Below are positions 50,141 to 60,730 of a stretch of DNA of 64,000 nucleotides, in pieces. A program made the position numbers and the translations under genes. The stretch's first letter is position 1. Each line of letters starts with the position of its first letter. This DNA is from Streptococcus gallinaceus (GTDB taxonomy: Bacteria > Bacillota > Bacilli > Lactobacillales > Streptococcaceae): contig NZ_JALJXU010000001.1 in assembly GCF_024170225.1 (NCBI RefSeq), positions 186,001-250,000 on the forward strand, written 5' to 3'. The notes under the pieces are model-generated. The model saw nothing but the letters and a program-made list of their open reading frames with translations, was not told the origin of the DNA and ran no database searches.

Positions 50141-52300
50141 TCAAATCACACAGCTTTCACATTGGTTTGCGCCGACTTCTTCACCGTCATCTGTAAAGGT
50201 GCGGACATAGTAGATAGACTTAATGCCTTTGTTGAAGGCGTAGTTGCGCAAGATAGAAAGGTCACGAGTGGTTTGTTTGCTTTCGGTTTTCCATTCGTAG
50301 AGTTCTTTTGGCAATTCGCTGCGAAGGAAAAGTGTCAATGAAAGACCTTGGTCCACGTGCTCTGTTGCAGCAGCATAGACATCAATCACTTTACGCATAT
50401 CCATATCGTAAGCCGACTTGTAGAATGGAATAGTTTCAGTTGAAAGTCCAGCAGCAGGATAGTAAATCTTACCGATTTTCTTTTCTTGACGCTCCTCAAT
50501 CCGTTGTGTAATTGGGTGGATAGAAGCAGATACGTCATTGATATAAGAAATCGATCCGTTTGGCGCTACCGCAAGACGGTTTTGGTGGTAAAGACCATCT
50601 GCCATGACTTTGTCACGGAGAGCAGCCCAATCTTGTCCGTCTGGGATGAAGATGCCGTCGAAGAGCCCTTTGACTTTATCAGAATTTGGTTGGTAGGCAC
50701 CAGTTACGTATTTGTCGAAGTAAGTGCCGTTAGCGTAGTCTGATTTTTCAAAGTTAGCAAAAGTTTCCTTGCGTTCGCGAGCAATGTTGTTTGATTCTAC
50801 CAAAGTCCAGTAGTTGAGGAGCATGAAGTAGATGTTTGTAAATTCGACAGCTTCAGCTGAACCGTAGTCCATGAGATTTTGTGCGAGATAAGAGTGAAGT
50901 CCCATGGCACCGAGTCCGATTGAGTGGGCTTGTTTGTTCCCGTGGGCAACAGTTGGTACAGCAACGATGTCAGAATGGTCAGTGATGTAAGTCAAGGCGC
51001 GTGTCATCACACGGATTGATTTTCCAAAATCAGGTGATTGCATCAAGTTGACAATGTTAGTCGAACCCAAGTTACATGATACGTCAGTTCCCATATCCAG
51101 GTATTTTTGAGCGTCATTGATGACACTTGGTTTTTGCACTTGAAGAATCTCTGAACAGAGGTTGGACATGATGATTTTTCCGTCTACTGGATTTGATCTG
51201 TTAGCTGTATCAATGTTGATGATGTATGGGTAGCCAGATTCTTGTTGGAGTTTTGAGATTTCAGTTTCCAAATCACGGGCCTTGATTTTTGTTTTGCGAA
51301 TACGTGGGTTAGCAACGAGTTCGTCATATTTTTCAGTGATGTCAATGTAGCTGTAAGGTACACCGTATTCTAATTCGACTGAGTATGGGCTGAAGAGGTA
51401 CATATCTTCATTTTTACGTGCCAATTCGTAGAATTTATCTGGAACAGTGATTCCGAGGGAAAGGGTCTTAACACGTACTTTTTCATCAGCGTTTTCTTTC
51501 TTAGTAGAAAGGAAGGAGATGATATCTGGGTGGAAGACATCCAGGTAGACAACCCCCGCCCCTTGACGCTGACCGAGTTGGTTAGAGTAGGAGAAGCTAT
51601 CTTCGAACAGTTTCATGACAGGCACGACACCAGATGCGGCTCCGTCGTATCCCTTGATCGGGGCACCAGCTTCGCGCAAATTGCTGAGCGAAATCCCAAC
51701 GCCACCTCCGATACGAGAGAGTTGGAGGGCAGAGTTGATGGAACGACCGATAGCGTTCATATCATCCGTCACTTGGATGAGGAAACAAGATACCAATTCT
51801 CCACGGCGAGCACGACCAGCATTCAAGAAACTTGGTGTCGCAGGTTGGTAGCGCAAGTGGATCATCTCATTTGCCAACTCTTTGGCTAATTCTTCATTTC
51901 CCTCTGCAAAATAGAGAGCGTTGAACAAGACGCGGTCTTCCATGCTTTCAAGGTAGAAGCTACCATCGTTGGTTTTCAAAGCGTATTGGTTGTAGAATTT
52001 ATAGGCCGCCATGAAAGACTTAAATGTAAAGTTTTGTGATTTCAAAAATGCAGCTAATTCTTCAATAAAGTCTGCGCTGTACTGCGCCAAAAATTCACTT
52101 TCAAGATAGTTTTCTTCCAATAAATATTCGATTTTGTCAGCCATAGTATCGAATTTCATGGTATTTGGTTCAACATTTTCCTTAAAAAATGCAGCCAAAG
52201 CATCTTGGTCTTTATGAAGAGGGATTTGTCCGTTTACAGGACGATTGATTTCATTATTGAGACGGAAGTAAGAAACGTCTCCCAAGTTTTTCAAGCTCAT
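50141..52300 (-). CDS. nrdE: Class Ib ribonucleotide reductase large subunit
   Basis: Catalytic subunit reducing ribonucleoside diphosphates to deoxyribonucleotides. It has 719 residues. Active-site cysteines appear in RGELVSCFLIQV, NLCSEILQ (thiyl-radical site) and the C-terminal CESC of ANQCESCVI, which is reduced by NrdH. The N-terminus lacks the long ATP cone of class Ia enzymes, consistent with NrdE. It starts on the minus strand 31 bases after nrdH; an AAAGAAA-type ribosome site precedes the ATG. Expression should follow the NrdR-regulated nrdH promoter. Confidence 0.97.
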   Translation of the reverse strand: MSLKNLGDVSYFRLNNEINRPVNGQIPLHKDQDALAAFFKENVEPNTMKFDTMADKIEYLLEENYLESEFLAQYSADFIEELAAFLKSQNFTFKSFMAAYKFYNQYALKTNDGSFYLESMEDRVLFNALYFAEGNEELAKELANEMIHLRYQPATPSFLNAGRARRGELVSCFLIQVTDDMNAIGRSINSALQLSRIGGGVGISLSNLREAGAPIKGYDGAASGVVPVMKLFEDSFSYSNQLGQRQGAGVVYLDVFHPDIISFLSTKKENADEKVRVKTLSLGITVPDKFYELARKNEDMYLFSPYSVELEYGVPYSYIDITEKYDELVANPRIRKTKIKARDLETEISKLQQESGYPYIINIDTANRSNPVDGKIIMSNLCSEILQVQKPSVINDAQKYLDMGTDVSCNLGSTNIVNLMQSPDFGKSIRVMTRALTYITDHSDIVAVPTVAHGNKQAHSIGLGAMGLHSYLAQNLMDYGSAEAVEFTNIYFMLLNYWTLVESNNIARERKETFANFEKSDYANGTYFDKYVTGAYQPNSDKVKGLFDGIFIPDGQDWAALRDKVMADGLYHQNRLAVAPNGSISYINDVSASIHPITQRIEERQEKKIGKIYYPAAGLSTETIPFYKSAYDMDMRKVIDVYAAATEHVDQGLSLTLFLRSELPKELYEWKTESKQTTRDLSILRNYAFNKGIKSIYYVRTFTDDGEEVGANQCESCVI

Positions 52301-52331
52301 AATTTTTTCTTTCTAAATCTTAAAAAAGGAA

Positions 52332-52553
52332 TTAACCCACAAGGTTTTTCAATTTACTTGGTTGGAATCCAGAGAAACTTTCGGTTTCTGTTTCCACAAC
52401 AGGAGCTGCTGAGAAACCTAAGTCTTTGACGTGTTGGATGAATTCAGGTTGTTCGTCGAGGTTGATTTCCTTAAATTCAATATTTTTTTCATCTAAAAAG
52501 CGTTTTGTCATCTTACATTGGACACAGTTATTTTTTGAATAGACAGTTACCAT
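52332..52553 (-). CDS. nrdH: Glutaredoxin-like NrdH
   Basis: Electron donor to NrdE, reduced by thioredoxin reductase. It has 73 residues (MVTVYSKNNCVQCK), with the redox CVQC at C10 and C13 and the end PSKLKNLVG. The family determinant SGFQPSKL is present as in NrdH. The start MVTVYS at 52553 is preferred to the immediately upstream ATG (52556) because AAGGAG then lies six bases away. It heads the nrdHEF operon on the minus strand; the promoter has NrdR boxes. Confidence 0.95.
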   Translation of the reverse strand: MVTVYSKNNCVQCKMTKRFLDEKNIEFKEINLDEQPEFIQHVKDLGFSAAPVVETETESFSGFQPSKLKNLVG

Positions 52554-52620
52554 CATTTTCTCCTTAAATTTAATACTGTACTAGAATACACTGAAAAAGA
52601 GCAAAAGTCAAATGAGAAAA

Positions 52621-52666
52621 ACTAAATATTGGGTGCTGAAAACAGTATATACACAATATATAGTGC
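52621..52666 (-). promoter_or_regulatory. NrdR-type boxes in the nrdH promoter
   Basis: ACACAATATATAGTGC (52651-52666) fits the NrdR box consensus ACACWATATWTWGTGT. A second, weaker site ACTAAATATTGGGTGC starts at 52621, 30 bases away, about three helical turns as usual for paired boxes. On the minus strand a TATACT -10 box (52644-52649) lies next to the good box, so NrdR bound here would repress nrdHEF. Confidence 0.8.
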
Positions 52667-52777
52667 AAACCTTATTGAATAGGCATTTGTGGCTGACAGA
52701 GAATTTCATGAAAGAGAGGCAGTGTTTTCAAAAGTTATTTATATGTTAGAAATTATAACGCAGAAATCAAAATAATA

Positions 52778-52806
52778 TTGCAATAATTTTCAGAATATTG
52801 TATAAT
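52778..52806 (+). promoter_or_regulatory. Promoter of acn-citZ-icd
   Basis: TTGCAA, 17 bases, TATAAT, 29 bases upstream of the acn ATG. GGAGG at 52823-52827 is the ribosome site. Confidence 0.72.
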
Positions 52807-52834
52807 ATCCCCAATAGAAAACGGAGGTTTTGAG

Positions 52835-55504
52835 ATGATGGAACAGGTAAAGAAAATCATAACAGACGGATCTCGTTCATTTTCATATTTTGATATAGCG
52901 ACTGCTTGCTTAAATGAAGGTGTGCATATTTCTACTCTTCCTTATACAGTACGTATTCTTCTTGAAAGTTTATTACGGAAAGAAGATGGTGTGGATGTTA
53001 CAAAATATAACATTGTTACGCTTATTCGTTACCAGGCGAGTGCACCCAAAGGAGAAGTGCCTTTCAAGCCTAGTCGTGTGATTTTGCAGGACTTTACGGG
53101 GGTTCCAGTGGTGGTGGATTTGGCTTCTATGCGGGATGCGGTTGTTAAACGTGGCGGCAATCCTGACCTTATCAATCCAGAAATTCCAGTTGACTTAGTT
53201 GTAGACCACAGTGTGCAGGTTGATGTGTTCGGCACGGATACGGCTCTAGAGGAAAATATGGCTTTGGAATTCACTCGCAATAATGAACGCTATGAATTTC
53301 TCAAGTGGGCGGAAAATTCTTTTGACAACTATCGTGCGGTTCCACCAGCGACTGGTATCATTCATCAGGTTAATATCGAGTTTTTGAGCGATGTGATTAT
53401 TGAAAAGGATGGTCTACTTTACCCAGATTCTATGTTTGGGACGGATAGCCATACGACCATGATTAACGGGATTGGTGTCTTAGGCTGGGGTGTCGGAGGC
53501 ATCGAGGCCGAAGCGGCAATGCTAGGTGAAGCGTCTTATTTCCCTGTTCCTGAAGTCATCGGTGTTCGTTTGACGGGGCGTTTGCCGAAGATTGCAACTG
53601 CGACGGATTTAGCTTTGAAGGTCACGCAGGTCCTCCGTCAGGAAAATGTAGTCGGTAAATTCGTTGAGTTTTTTGGTCTAGGATTGGCTAGTCTGTCCTT
53701 AGCAGATCGTGCGACAGTTTCAAATATGGCACCTGAATATGGCGCGACGTGTGGTTATTTCCCTATTGATGATGAGACGCTCAACTACATGCGCTTGACC
53801 AATCGTTCGGAGGAGCATATCCGTTTGACAAAAGCCTATGCTAAGGCGAATCATCTCTTTTACGATGAAAATACGACGCCGACCTATACAAAGGTTATCG
53901 AGCTTGATTTGTCGACTATTGTACCAGCAATTTCGGGGCCAAAACGCCCTCAGGATTTGATTGCCCTAACAGATGCCAAGGAAGAATTTCAAGCCAGCTT
54001 AGTGCGTGAGGTCGGTGTTCGTGGCTTTGGTTTGACTGATGACGAAGTTGCCAAATCAGCGACGGTACACTTTGCGACAGAGGACGTGGAAATTTCAACA
54101 GGACACGTCGCTATCGCAGCTATTACTTCTTGTACCAATACTTCCAATCCCTACGTTCTCATGTCAGCGGGACTTCTAGCTAAGAAGGCAGTTGAGCGTG
54201 GATTGCAGGTTTCAAAAGCTGTGAAAACATCGCTGGCACCGGGCTCAAAAGTGGTGACAGGGTACTTGCGCAATTCTGGTCTGCAAGCATACTTGGATCA
54301 ACTCGGCTTCAACTTGGTGGGTTATGGCTGCACGACTTGTATCGGGAACTCGGGTGATCTTTTGCCAGAGGTAGCTGAAGCTATCAAGTCAGAAGATTTG
54401 CTGGTATCTGGTGTCTTATCTGGCAATCGAAATTTTGAAGGACGGATCAATCCGCTTGTCAAGGCCAATTTTCTAGCTAGTCCGCCACTGGTAGTGGCTT
54501 ACGCTCTGGCGGGCACTATCAATATTGACTTGACGACAGGACCGCTTGGATATGATGAGGCTGGACAAGCTGTCTATTTAGACGATGTCATGCCGACGCA
54601 GGAAGAAGTTGCAGCCTATGTGGACAAGTATGTGACCTGTGATTTGTTTGAAGAAGAGTACAAGCAGGTCTTTACGGACAGTCGACGTTGGAATGCCATT
54701 GAGACCAGCACCGGGAAAAATTACGCTTGGAATGAAGCATCGACCTACATCCAAAATCCGCCTTACTTCGATGAGTTAAAGGAAGATTTGACTATTTCTC
54801 CTTTGAAAAATCTAGCGGTTCTGGCTAAGTTTGGAGATACGGTTACCACAGACCACATCTCACCAGCGGGAAATATCGCACGTACCAGTCCTGCGGCTCA
54901 GTACTTGGCTGAAAATGGGGTTGATTACCAAGATTTCAACTCATATGGTAGTCGCCGTGGAAACCACGAAGTCATGATGCGGGGGACATTTGCCAATATC
55001 CGCATCAAGAATGAGCTAGCTGACGGGAAAATTGGTGGCTGGACCAAGTATGATGACGAGATTCTTCCTATATATGATGCCGCTATGACCTACAAGGAAG
55101 CGGGTGTTGGAAGTTTGATTATTGCAGGCAAGGACTACGGAATGGGTTCTAGTCGTGACTGGGCAGCAAAAGGGGCTAGTCTTCTTGGGGTCAAAGCAGT
55201 GCTGGCAGAATCCTTTGAGCGTATCCACCGTTCCAATTTGGTCATGATGGGTGTGCTGCCTCTGCAGTTTTTAGAGGGAGACAGTGTAGCTAGTCTTGGT
55301 CTGACAGGAGCAGAACGATTTGATATTGATGTGACGGAGGAGGTAAGAGTTGGGCAAATCGTCACTGTGCGAGCAGTCAGTGCTGAGGGCGTCAAGGAGT
55401 TTAAAGTTAAAGTACGATTTGATGCAGATGCGGATATTCGCTATTATCGCTACGGCGGTATTTTGCCGATGGTTGTCAAGAAAAAAATGGGGGAATTAGC
55501 ATGA
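52835..55504 (+). CDS. acn: Aconitate hydratase
   Basis: Isomerises citrate to isocitrate. It has 889 residues (AcnA/IRP1 type). The 4Fe-4S ligands are C433 ([12 protein letters not shown]), C499 and C502 ([12 protein letters not shown]). The N-terminal aconitase domain contains [19 protein letters not shown], and the swivel C-terminal domain contains [16 protein letters not shown] [16 protein letters not shown] and [16 protein letters not shown] (catalytic SRDW). It starts at ATG 52835 with GGAGG seven bases upstream; the next ATG is a possible alternative. Its stop overlaps the citZ start (ATGA). It is the first gene of a three-gene citrate arm. Confidence 0.97.
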   Translation: MMEQVKKIITDGSRSFSYFDIATACLNEGVHISTLPYTVRILLESLLRKEDGVDVTKYNIVTLIRYQASAPKGEVPFKPSRVILQDFTGVPVVVDLASMRDAVVKRGGNPDLINPEIPVDLVVDHSVQVDVFGTDTALEENMALEFTRNNERYEFLKWAENSFDNYRAVPPATGIIHQVNIEFLSDVIIEKDGLLYPDSMFGTDSHTTMINGIGVLGWGVGGIEAEAAMLGEASYFPVPEVIGVRLTGRLPKIATATDLALKVTQVLRQENVVGKFVEFFGLGLASLSLADRATVSNMAPEYGATCGYFPIDDETLNYMRLTNRSEEHIRLTKAYAKANHLFYDENTTPTYTKVIELDLSTIVPAISGPKRPQDLIALTDAKEEFQASLVREVGVRGFGLTDDEVAKSATVHFATEDVEISTGHVAIAAITSCTNTSNPYVLMSAGLLAKKAVERGLQVSKAVKTSLAPGSKVVTGYLRNSGLQAYLDQLGFNLVGYGCTTCIGNSGDLLPEVAEAIKSEDLLVSGVLSGNRNFEGRINPLVKANFLASPPLVVAYALAGTINIDLTTGPLGYDEAGQAVYLDDVMPTQEEVAAYVDKYVTCDLFEEEYKQVFTDSRRWNAIETSTGKNYAWNEASTYIQNPPYFDELKEDLTISPLKNLAVLAKFGDTVTTDHISPAGNIARTSPAAQYLAENGVDYQDFNSYGSRRGNHEVMMRGTFANIRIKNELADGKIGGWTKYDDEILPIYDAAMTYKEAGVGSLIIAGKDYGMGSSRDWAAKGASLLGVKAVLAESFERIHRSNLVMMGVLPLQFLEGDSVASLGLTGAERFDIDVTEEVRVGQIVTVRAVSAEGVKEFKVKVRFDADADIRYYRYGGILPMVVKKKMGELA

Positions 55505-56619
55505 CAGACAGTATGGGTCTTAAGGATATGATTGCCTGTGATACGCGAATCAGTGCCATCGAAAATGATGAATTATCCTATGCGGGCTACAATATTTCTG
55601 AGTTTATGGAGAATAATGCCTCTTTTGAGGAGGTCATTTATCTCTTGTGGAATCTGCATCTGCCAACGCAGATTGAACTCAATCATTTTGAAGAACGCCT
55701 GCGACAGGAGTATGCGATTTCAGATGCAGTGGAGCAGTGCATTCTTATCCAGTCGCGCAAGCACCTCCATCCTATGAGTGTTTTGCGTTCGACGGTTTCC
55801 CTCTTGGGTGTTTACAATATTCATGCGGAGGAAAATTCGATTGAGGCCATGTACGACCAATCCATCCAGATTATGGCCAAGGTGCCGACCATTATTGCTA
55901 CTTTTGCGCGGCTTCGTCAGGGCTTGACTCCCATTGCTCCGAGGGAGGATTTGGGTTTTGCGGCCAATTTTCTCTATATGCTAAAGGGAGAAGAGTCTTC
56001 TGAATTGGAAGTGCGAGCTTTTAATAAGGCGCTCATTCTCCACGCAGACCACGAGCTCAATGCTTCGACTTTTGCGGCGCGTGTGACGGCTTCGACCTTG
56101 ACAGATATCTATTCTTGTGTGACGACAGCTATCGGTACGCTGAAAGGTTCGCTTCATGGAGGTGCCAATGAACGAGTGTTCGACATGCTGGTGGATATTC
56201 GGGAGTCTGGTGATACAGAGAGTTACCTGCGTCAGAAGTTGGATTCTAAAAAAAAGATAATGGGGTTTGGTCATCGGGTTTATAAGACGGTTGATCCGCG
56301 GCAAAAATATTTAAAAGAAATGGCGCTGGCGCTGACTCAAGGAACGGATGATGAAGAGTTTTACAATTTATCCCAAGAAGTAGAAGAGTTTATTCGCCAT
56401 GAAAAGGGCTTGATTCCAAATGTGGACTTTTACTCGGCAACGGTTTATCATGTGCTGGGAATTGACAGTGACATCTTTACCTTGATTTTTGCTATGAGTC
56501 GGATGTCAGGCTGGATTGCTCATGTGCAAGAGCAAAAGAAAAATAACAAACTCATTCGGCCGCGTTCGCATTATGCAGGGCAAAGAGACTTGGTTTATAT
56601 GCCAATCAATCGGAGGTAA
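55501..56619 (+). CDS. citZ: Citrate synthase
   Basis: Condenses oxaloacetate and acetyl-CoA to citrate. It has 372 residues, the short Gram-positive type. The catalytic histidines are in [13 protein letters not shown] and [14 protein letters not shown]; the acetyl-CoA and oxaloacetate site also includes [11 protein letters not shown] and [15 protein letters not shown] (catalytic Asp). It overlaps acn by four bases (ATGA) and is two bases before icd. Together the three enzymes supply 2-oxoglutarate for glutamate; the rest of the TCA cycle is not in this window. Confidence 0.97.
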   Translation: MTDSMGLKDMIACDTRISAIENDELSYAGYNISEFMENNASFEEVIYLLWNLHLPTQIELNHFEERLRQEYAISDAVEQCILIQSRKHLHPMSVLRSTVSLLGVYNIHAEENSIEAMYDQSIQIMAKVPTIIATFARLRQGLTPIAPREDLGFAANFLYMLKGEESSELEVRAFNKALILHADHELNASTFAARVTASTLTDIYSCVTTAIGTLKGSLHGGANERVFDMLVDIRESGDTESYLRQKLDSKKKIMGFGHRVYKTVDPRQKYLKEMALALTQGTDDEEFYNLSQEVEEFIRHEKGLIPNVDFYSATVYHVLGIDSDIFTLIFAMSRMSGWIAHVQEQKKNNKLIRPRSHYAGQRDLVYMPINRR

Positions 56620-56621
56620 GT

Positions 56622-57803
56622 ATGGCAGAGAAGATTTTCATGAAAGATGGCATTTTGCAGGTGCCTAGTCATCCCATTATCTCCTATATAGAAGGAGATG
56701 GTGTCGGGCAGGATATTTGGAAAAATGTGCAAGAAATCGTTGACAGGGCAGTTGAGAGGACTTATGATGGTCAGTATTCTATTGCCTGGCAGGAAGTTCT
56801 GGCTGGAGAAAAAGCTGTTGCTTTGACAGGAACGTCTTTGCCGACGGAGACTTTGAAAGTTATCAAAGAGAGTCTGGTAGCTATCAAGGGACCGCTTGGG
56901 ACGCCAGTTGGTGAGGGCATGCGTTCGCTCAATGTGGCGCTTCGTCAGGAATTGGATTTATTTGCCTGTGTGCGGCCTGTCCGGTATTTTAAGGGAGTTC
57001 CTAGTCCGCTCAAGGAGCCTGAAAAGGCCAATGTGGTCATTTTCCGAGAAAATACGGAAGATATCTACGCGGGTATCGAGTGGGAAAAAGGAACTGCAGA
57101 AGTAGAGCGAGTTATCCGATTTTTACAAGAAGAAATGGCTGTCACTAAAATCCGCTTTCCAGAGACATCGGCCATCGGAATAAAACCCATTTCCCAAGAA
57201 GGCTCGGAACGCCTGATTCGTTCGGCAATACAGTTCGCCCTTGACAATGACTTGACGACAGTGACTCTTGTTCATAAGGGAAATATTCAAAAGTTCACAG
57301 AAGGTGGTTTTCGTAAGTGGGGCTACGAGTTAGCCCAGCGTGAATTTGCCAGAGAATTAGCAGACGGTCGTCTTCTTGTCAATGACATCATTGCGGATAA
57401 TTTCTTGCAGCAAATTCTTCTTCACCCTGAAAACTTCCAAGTCGTGGCTTTAACCAATCTCAATGGTGATTACGCCGGCGATGCGGTAGCGGCTCAGGTC
57501 GGAGGGATTGGTATTTCGCCAGGAGCCAATATCAACTATATGACAGGTCATGCTGTCTTTGAGGCGACACACGGGACGGCACCAGATATCGCTGGTCAAG
57601 ATAAGGCAAATCCTTGCTCCTTGCTCTTGTCTGCTGTCATGATGATGGATTACCTAGGCTGGAAAGAAGCGGGGCAGCGGATTACACGTGCAGTCGAAGA
57701 GACTATTTTATCAGGGCAAGTCACAGCTGACTTTGCGCAAATGATTGGAAAAGACGCACTTTCCACTTCGGAATTTTCTAAAAAAATCATTGAAAGATTA
57801 TAG
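56622..57803 (+). CDS. icd: Isocitrate dehydrogenase, NADP type
   Basis: Oxidatively decarboxylates isocitrate to 2-oxoglutarate with NADP. It has 393 residues. Substrate-binding residues lie in [13 protein letters not shown] (Ser and Asn of the isocitrate site) and [29 protein letters not shown] is the family hallmark; the metal aspartates are in [12 protein letters not shown] and [12 protein letters not shown]. The NADP specificity pattern follows [15 protein letters not shown]. It is two bases downstream of citZ and completes the citrate arm. The region before ptsH carries a separate promoter. Confidence 0.96.
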   Translation: MAEKIFMKDGILQVPSHPIISYIEGDGVGQDIWKNVQEIVDRAVERTYDGQYSIAWQEVLAGEKAVALTGTSLPTETLKVIKESLVAIKGPLGTPVGEGMRSLNVALRQELDLFACVRPVRYFKGVPSPLKEPEKANVVIFRENTEDIYAGIEWEKGTAEVERVIRFLQEEMAVTKIRFPETSAIGIKPISQEGSERLIRSAIQFALDNDLTTVTLVHKGNIQKFTEGGFRKWGYELAQREFARELADGRLLVNDIIADNFLQQILLHPENFQVVALTNLNGDYAGDAVAAQVGGIGISPGANINYMTGHAVFEATHGTAPDIAGQDKANPCSLLLSAVMMMDYLGWKEAGQRITRAVEETILSGQVTADFAQMIGKDALSTSEFSKKIIERL

Positions 57804-57853
57804 AGAAATCTTGTTTTCTGAAACTGTAAATTTGAATGTAGCATAGAAAATTC

Positions 57854-57882
57854 TTGAAAATGAAAGTGAGAAATGGTATAAT
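57854..57882 (+). promoter_or_regulatory. Promoter of ptsH-ptsI
   Basis: TTGAAA, 17 bases, TATAAT preceded by TGG (extended), 64 bases before the ptsH ATG. Confidence 0.82.
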
Positions 57883-57886
57883 ATAG

Positions 57887-57922
57887 AATTGTAAGGGTTA
57901 TCACAAGTAACCTACAATTTTT
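57887..57922 (+). terminator. Attenuator-like hairpin in the ptsH leader
   Basis: AATTGTA...GGTTA pairs with TAACC-TACAATT, with a small bulge and loop TCACAAG, followed by TTTT. It lies between the promoter and ptsH, so some transcripts may end here. Confidence 0.6.
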
Positions 57923-57946
57923 GAAAAAACAAAGGAGAAACCAAAC

Positions 57947-58210
57947 ATGGCTTCAAAAGATTTCCACATTGTGGCAGAAACAGGTATCCACGCACGTCCA
58001 GCAACTTTGCTTGTTCAAACTGCTAGCAAATTCGCTTCAGATATTACATTGAACTACAAAGAAAAATCAGTTAACTTGAAATCAATCATGGGTGTTATGT
58101 CACTTGGTGTTGGTCAAGGTGCTGATGTAACAATCACTGCTGAAGGTGCAGATGCTGATGACGCTATCGCAGCTATCTCAGAAACAATGGACAAAGAAGG
58201 ATTGGCATAA
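57947..58210 (+). CDS. ptsH: Phosphocarrier protein HPr
   Basis: Small phosphocarrier of the sugar phosphotransferase system; also the CcpA co-effector when phosphorylated on serine. It has 87 residues. The phosphorylated histidine is H15 in [14 protein letters not shown] and the HPr kinase site is S46 in [13 protein letters not shown] good AAAGGAGAAACC ribosome site lies upstream. ptsI begins four bases past its stop. High translation is expected, since HPr is abundant. It follows the attenuator-like hairpin. Confidence 0.98.
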   Translation: MASKDFHIVAETGIHARPATLLVQTASKFASDITLNYKEKSVNLKSIMGVMSLGVGQGADVTITAEGADADDAIAAISETMDKEGLA

Positions 58211-58214
58211 GACT

Positions 58215-59942
58215 ATGACAGAAATGCTTAAAGGGATTGCAGCATCCGACGGTGTTGCTGTTGCTAAGGCATATCTACTAGTTCAACCAGATTTGTCATT
58301 TGAAACTGTTTCAGTTGAAGATACAAATGCAGAAGAAGCTCGTCTAGATGCTGCTCTGGCGGCGTCGCAAGACGAGCTTTCTCTTATTCGTGCGAACGCA
58401 GTAGACAGCCTCGGTGAAGAAGCCGCAGCGGTTTTCGATGCTCATTTGATGGTTCTTGCTGACCCAGAAATGATTGGTCAAATCAAAGAAACGATCCGTG
58501 CTAAGAAAACAAACGCCGAAACTGGTTTGAAAGAAGTAACAGATATGTTCATCGCGATTTTTGAAGGTATGGAAGACAATCCATACATGCAAGAACGCGC
58601 TGCAGATATCCGCGACGTTGCAAAACGTGTCTTGGCTCACCTTCTTGGTGCAAGATTGCCAAACCCAGCAACAATCGATGAAGAGTCAATCGTGATTGCA
58701 CATGACTTGACACCTTCTGATACTGCTCAATTGAACAAACAATTTGTAAAAGCTTTCGTAACAAACATTGGTGGTCGTACAAGTCACTCTGCTATCATGG
58801 CGCGTACGCTTGAAATCGCAGCAGTTCTTGGTACAAACAACATCACTGAAATCGTTAAAGACGGCGACATGCTTGCTGTTAACGGTATTACTGGTGAAGT
58901 CATCATCAATCCTACAGAAGAACAAATTGCAGCATTCAAAGAAGCTGGTGAAGCATATGCTAAACAAAAAGCTGAGTGGGCTCTTCTGAAAGATGCTCAA
59001 ACTGTAACAGCTGACGGCAAACACTTTGAATTGGCAGCCAACATCGGTACACCTAAAGACGTTGAAGGTGTAAACGATAACGGTGCTGAAGCTGTTGGTC
59101 TTTACCGTACAGAGTTCCTTTACATGGATTCACAAGACTTCCCAACTGAAGATGAGCAATACGAAGCTTACAAAGCTGTACTTGAAGGCATGAACGGCAA
59201 ACCAGTCGTGGTTCGTACAATGGATATCGGTGGTGATAAGGAACTTCCTTACTTCGACCTTCCACATGAAATGAACCCATTCCTTGGATTCCGTGCTCTT
59301 CGTATCTCTATCTCTGAAACTGGGGACGCTATGTTCCGCACACAGATTCGTGCCCTTCTTCGTGCATCTGTACATGGTCAACTTCGTATCATGTTCCCAA
59401 TGGTTGCGCTTCTTAAAGAATTCCGCGCAGCTAAAGCTATATTCGACGAAGAAAAAGCGAAATTGGTTGCAGAAGGTGTTGCCGTTGCAGATGATATCCA
59501 AGTAGGTATCATGATTGAAATCCCAGCAGCAGCTATGCTTGCTGACCAATTTGCAAAAGAAGTTGACTTCTTCTCAATTGGTACAAACGACTTAATCCAA
59601 TACACAATGGCTGCAGACCGTATGAACGAACAAGTATCATACCTCTACCAACCATACAACCCATCAATCCTCCGTTTGATCAACAACGTTATCAAAGCAG
59701 CTCACGCTGAAGGTAAATGGGCTGGTATGTGTGGTGAGATGGCTGGTGACCAACAAGCAGTTCCGCTTCTTGTCGGAATGGGCTTGGATGAGTTCTCAAT
59801 GTCAGCTACTTCAGTACTTCGTACACGTAGCTTGATGAAGACTCTTGACACTGCTAAAATGGAAGAGTACGCAAACCGTGCCCTTACAGAATGTTCAACA
59901 GCAGAAGAAGTGCTTGAGCTTCAAAAAGAATATCTTGGTTAA
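58215..59942 (+). CDS. ptsI: Phosphoenolpyruvate-protein phosphotransferase (Enzyme I)
   Basis: Transfers phosphate from PEP to HPr. It has 575 residues. The active histidine is H191 in [16 protein letters not shown]-binding residues lie in [20 protein letters not shown] and [17 protein letters not shown]; the catalytic cysteine is in [11 protein letters not shown]. The ATG at 58215 is preferred; the frame is open from 58146 inside ptsH but the canonical start is [14 protein letters not shown]. It is the second gene of ptsHI, followed by a terminator. Confidence 0.98.
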   Translation: MTEMLKGIAASDGVAVAKAYLLVQPDLSFETVSVEDTNAEEARLDAALAASQDELSLIRANAVDSLGEEAAAVFDAHLMVLADPEMIGQIKETIRAKKTNAETGLKEVTDMFIAIFEGMEDNPYMQERAADIRDVAKRVLAHLLGARLPNPATIDEESIVIAHDLTPSDTAQLNKQFVKAFVTNIGGRTSHSAIMARTLEIAAVLGTNNITEIVKDGDMLAVNGITGEVIINPTEEQIAAFKEAGEAYAKQKAEWALLKDAQTVTADGKHFELAANIGTPKDVEGVNDNGAEAVGLYRTEFLYMDSQDFPTEDEQYEAYKAVLEGMNGKPVVVRTMDIGGDKELPYFDLPHEMNPFLGFRALRISISETGDAMFRTQIRALLRASVHGQLRIMFPMVALLKEFRAAKAIFDEEKAKLVAEGVAVADDIQVGIMIEIPAAAMLADQFAKEVDFFSIGTNDLIQYTMAADRMNEQVSYLYQPYNPSILRLINNVIKAAHAEGKWAGMCGEMAGDQQAVPLLVGMGLDEFSMSATSVLRTRSLMKTLDTAKMEEYANRALTECSTAEEVLELQKEYLG

Positions 59943-59947
59943 TACAG

Positions 59948-59974
59948 AAACACGGCTTCAGTCGTGTTTTTTTT
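59948..59974 (+). terminator. Terminator after ptsI
   Basis: AAACACG pairs with CGTGTTT around GCTTCAGT, followed by T residues. Confidence 0.8.
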
Positions 59975-60008
59975 TTACTGGTCAAATACAGGATGACAGC
60001 TAGATTTA

Positions 60009-60017
60009 TGGTATAAT
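60009..60017 (+). promoter_or_regulatory. Extended -10 promoter of rnc-smc
   Basis: TGG then TATAAT, 26 bases before the rnc ATG; AAAGGAG follows at 60032-60038. Confidence 0.65.
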
Positions 60018-60043
60018 AAAAGGACTGATGAAAAGGAGTTTTT

Positions 60044-60730
60044 ATGGAAAACTTACGAGAAAAATTAGCGAGAGAATTTGGAATTCACGTACAAGATTTG
60101 AGTCTTTTTGAGACAGCTTTTACCCACACCTCTTACGCAAATGAGCACCGCCTTCTAAAAATTTCACATAATGAACGCTTGGAATTTTTAGGAGACGCTG
60201 TTCTACAACTGATCATATCTCAATACCTGTACAAACGGTATCCTCAAAAACCAGAGGGCGAAATGTCCAAAATGCGCTCTAGCTTTGTGCGTGAGGAGAG
60301 TTTGGCAGGCTTTTCGCGTTCCTGTGGATTTGACGCCTACCTTCTTTTAGGAAAAGGGGAAGAAAAATCCGGTGGTCGGAGCCGAGAAACCATTCTAGGG
60401 GATGCCTTTGAGGCATTTCTAGGAGCTCTTTTGTTGGATCAAGGGGTGGATGTGGTTGAAAAATTCCTCTATCAAGTCATGGTTCCGCATCTGGAAAATG
60501 GCACCTTTGAACGTGTGACAGACTACAAGACGATTTTGCAAGAGATGTTGCAGGTTAATGGCGAAATTGAGATTGCCTACAAGGTTGTCAGCGAGACAGG
60601 ACCAGCACATGAGAAGGTATTCGAAGTGGAAGTCGCTGCCAACAATCAAGTCATCGGTCGCGGAGTTGGTCGTTCTAAGAAGATGGCAGAACAAGCTGCC
60701 GCTAAGAATGCTGTGGAGGCTCGTTCCTAA
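60044..60730 (+). CDS. rnc: Ribonuclease III
   Basis: Double-strand-specific endoribonuclease for rRNA, mRNA and sRNA processing. It has 228 residues. The signature [15 protein letters not shown] (metal-binding Glu and Asp) lies at about residues 41-55, the second acidic pair is in [16 protein letters not shown], and a double-stranded RNA-binding domain occupies the last 75 residues ([20 protein letters not shown] to [15 protein letters not shown]). Its stop overlaps the smc start by one base. The many hairpins of the pil region would be natural substrates, which is inference. Confidence 0.97.
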   Translation: MENLREKLAREFGIHVQDLSLFETAFTHTSYANEHRLLKISHNERLEFLGDAVLQLIISQYLYKRYPQKPEGEMSKMRSSFVREESLAGFSRSCGFDAYLLLGKGEEKSGGRSRETILGDAFEAFLGALLLDQGVDVVEKFLYQVMVPHLENGTFERVTDYKTILQEMLQVNGEIEIAYKVVSETGPAHEKVFEVEVAANNQVIGRGVGRSKKMAEQAAAKNAVEARS

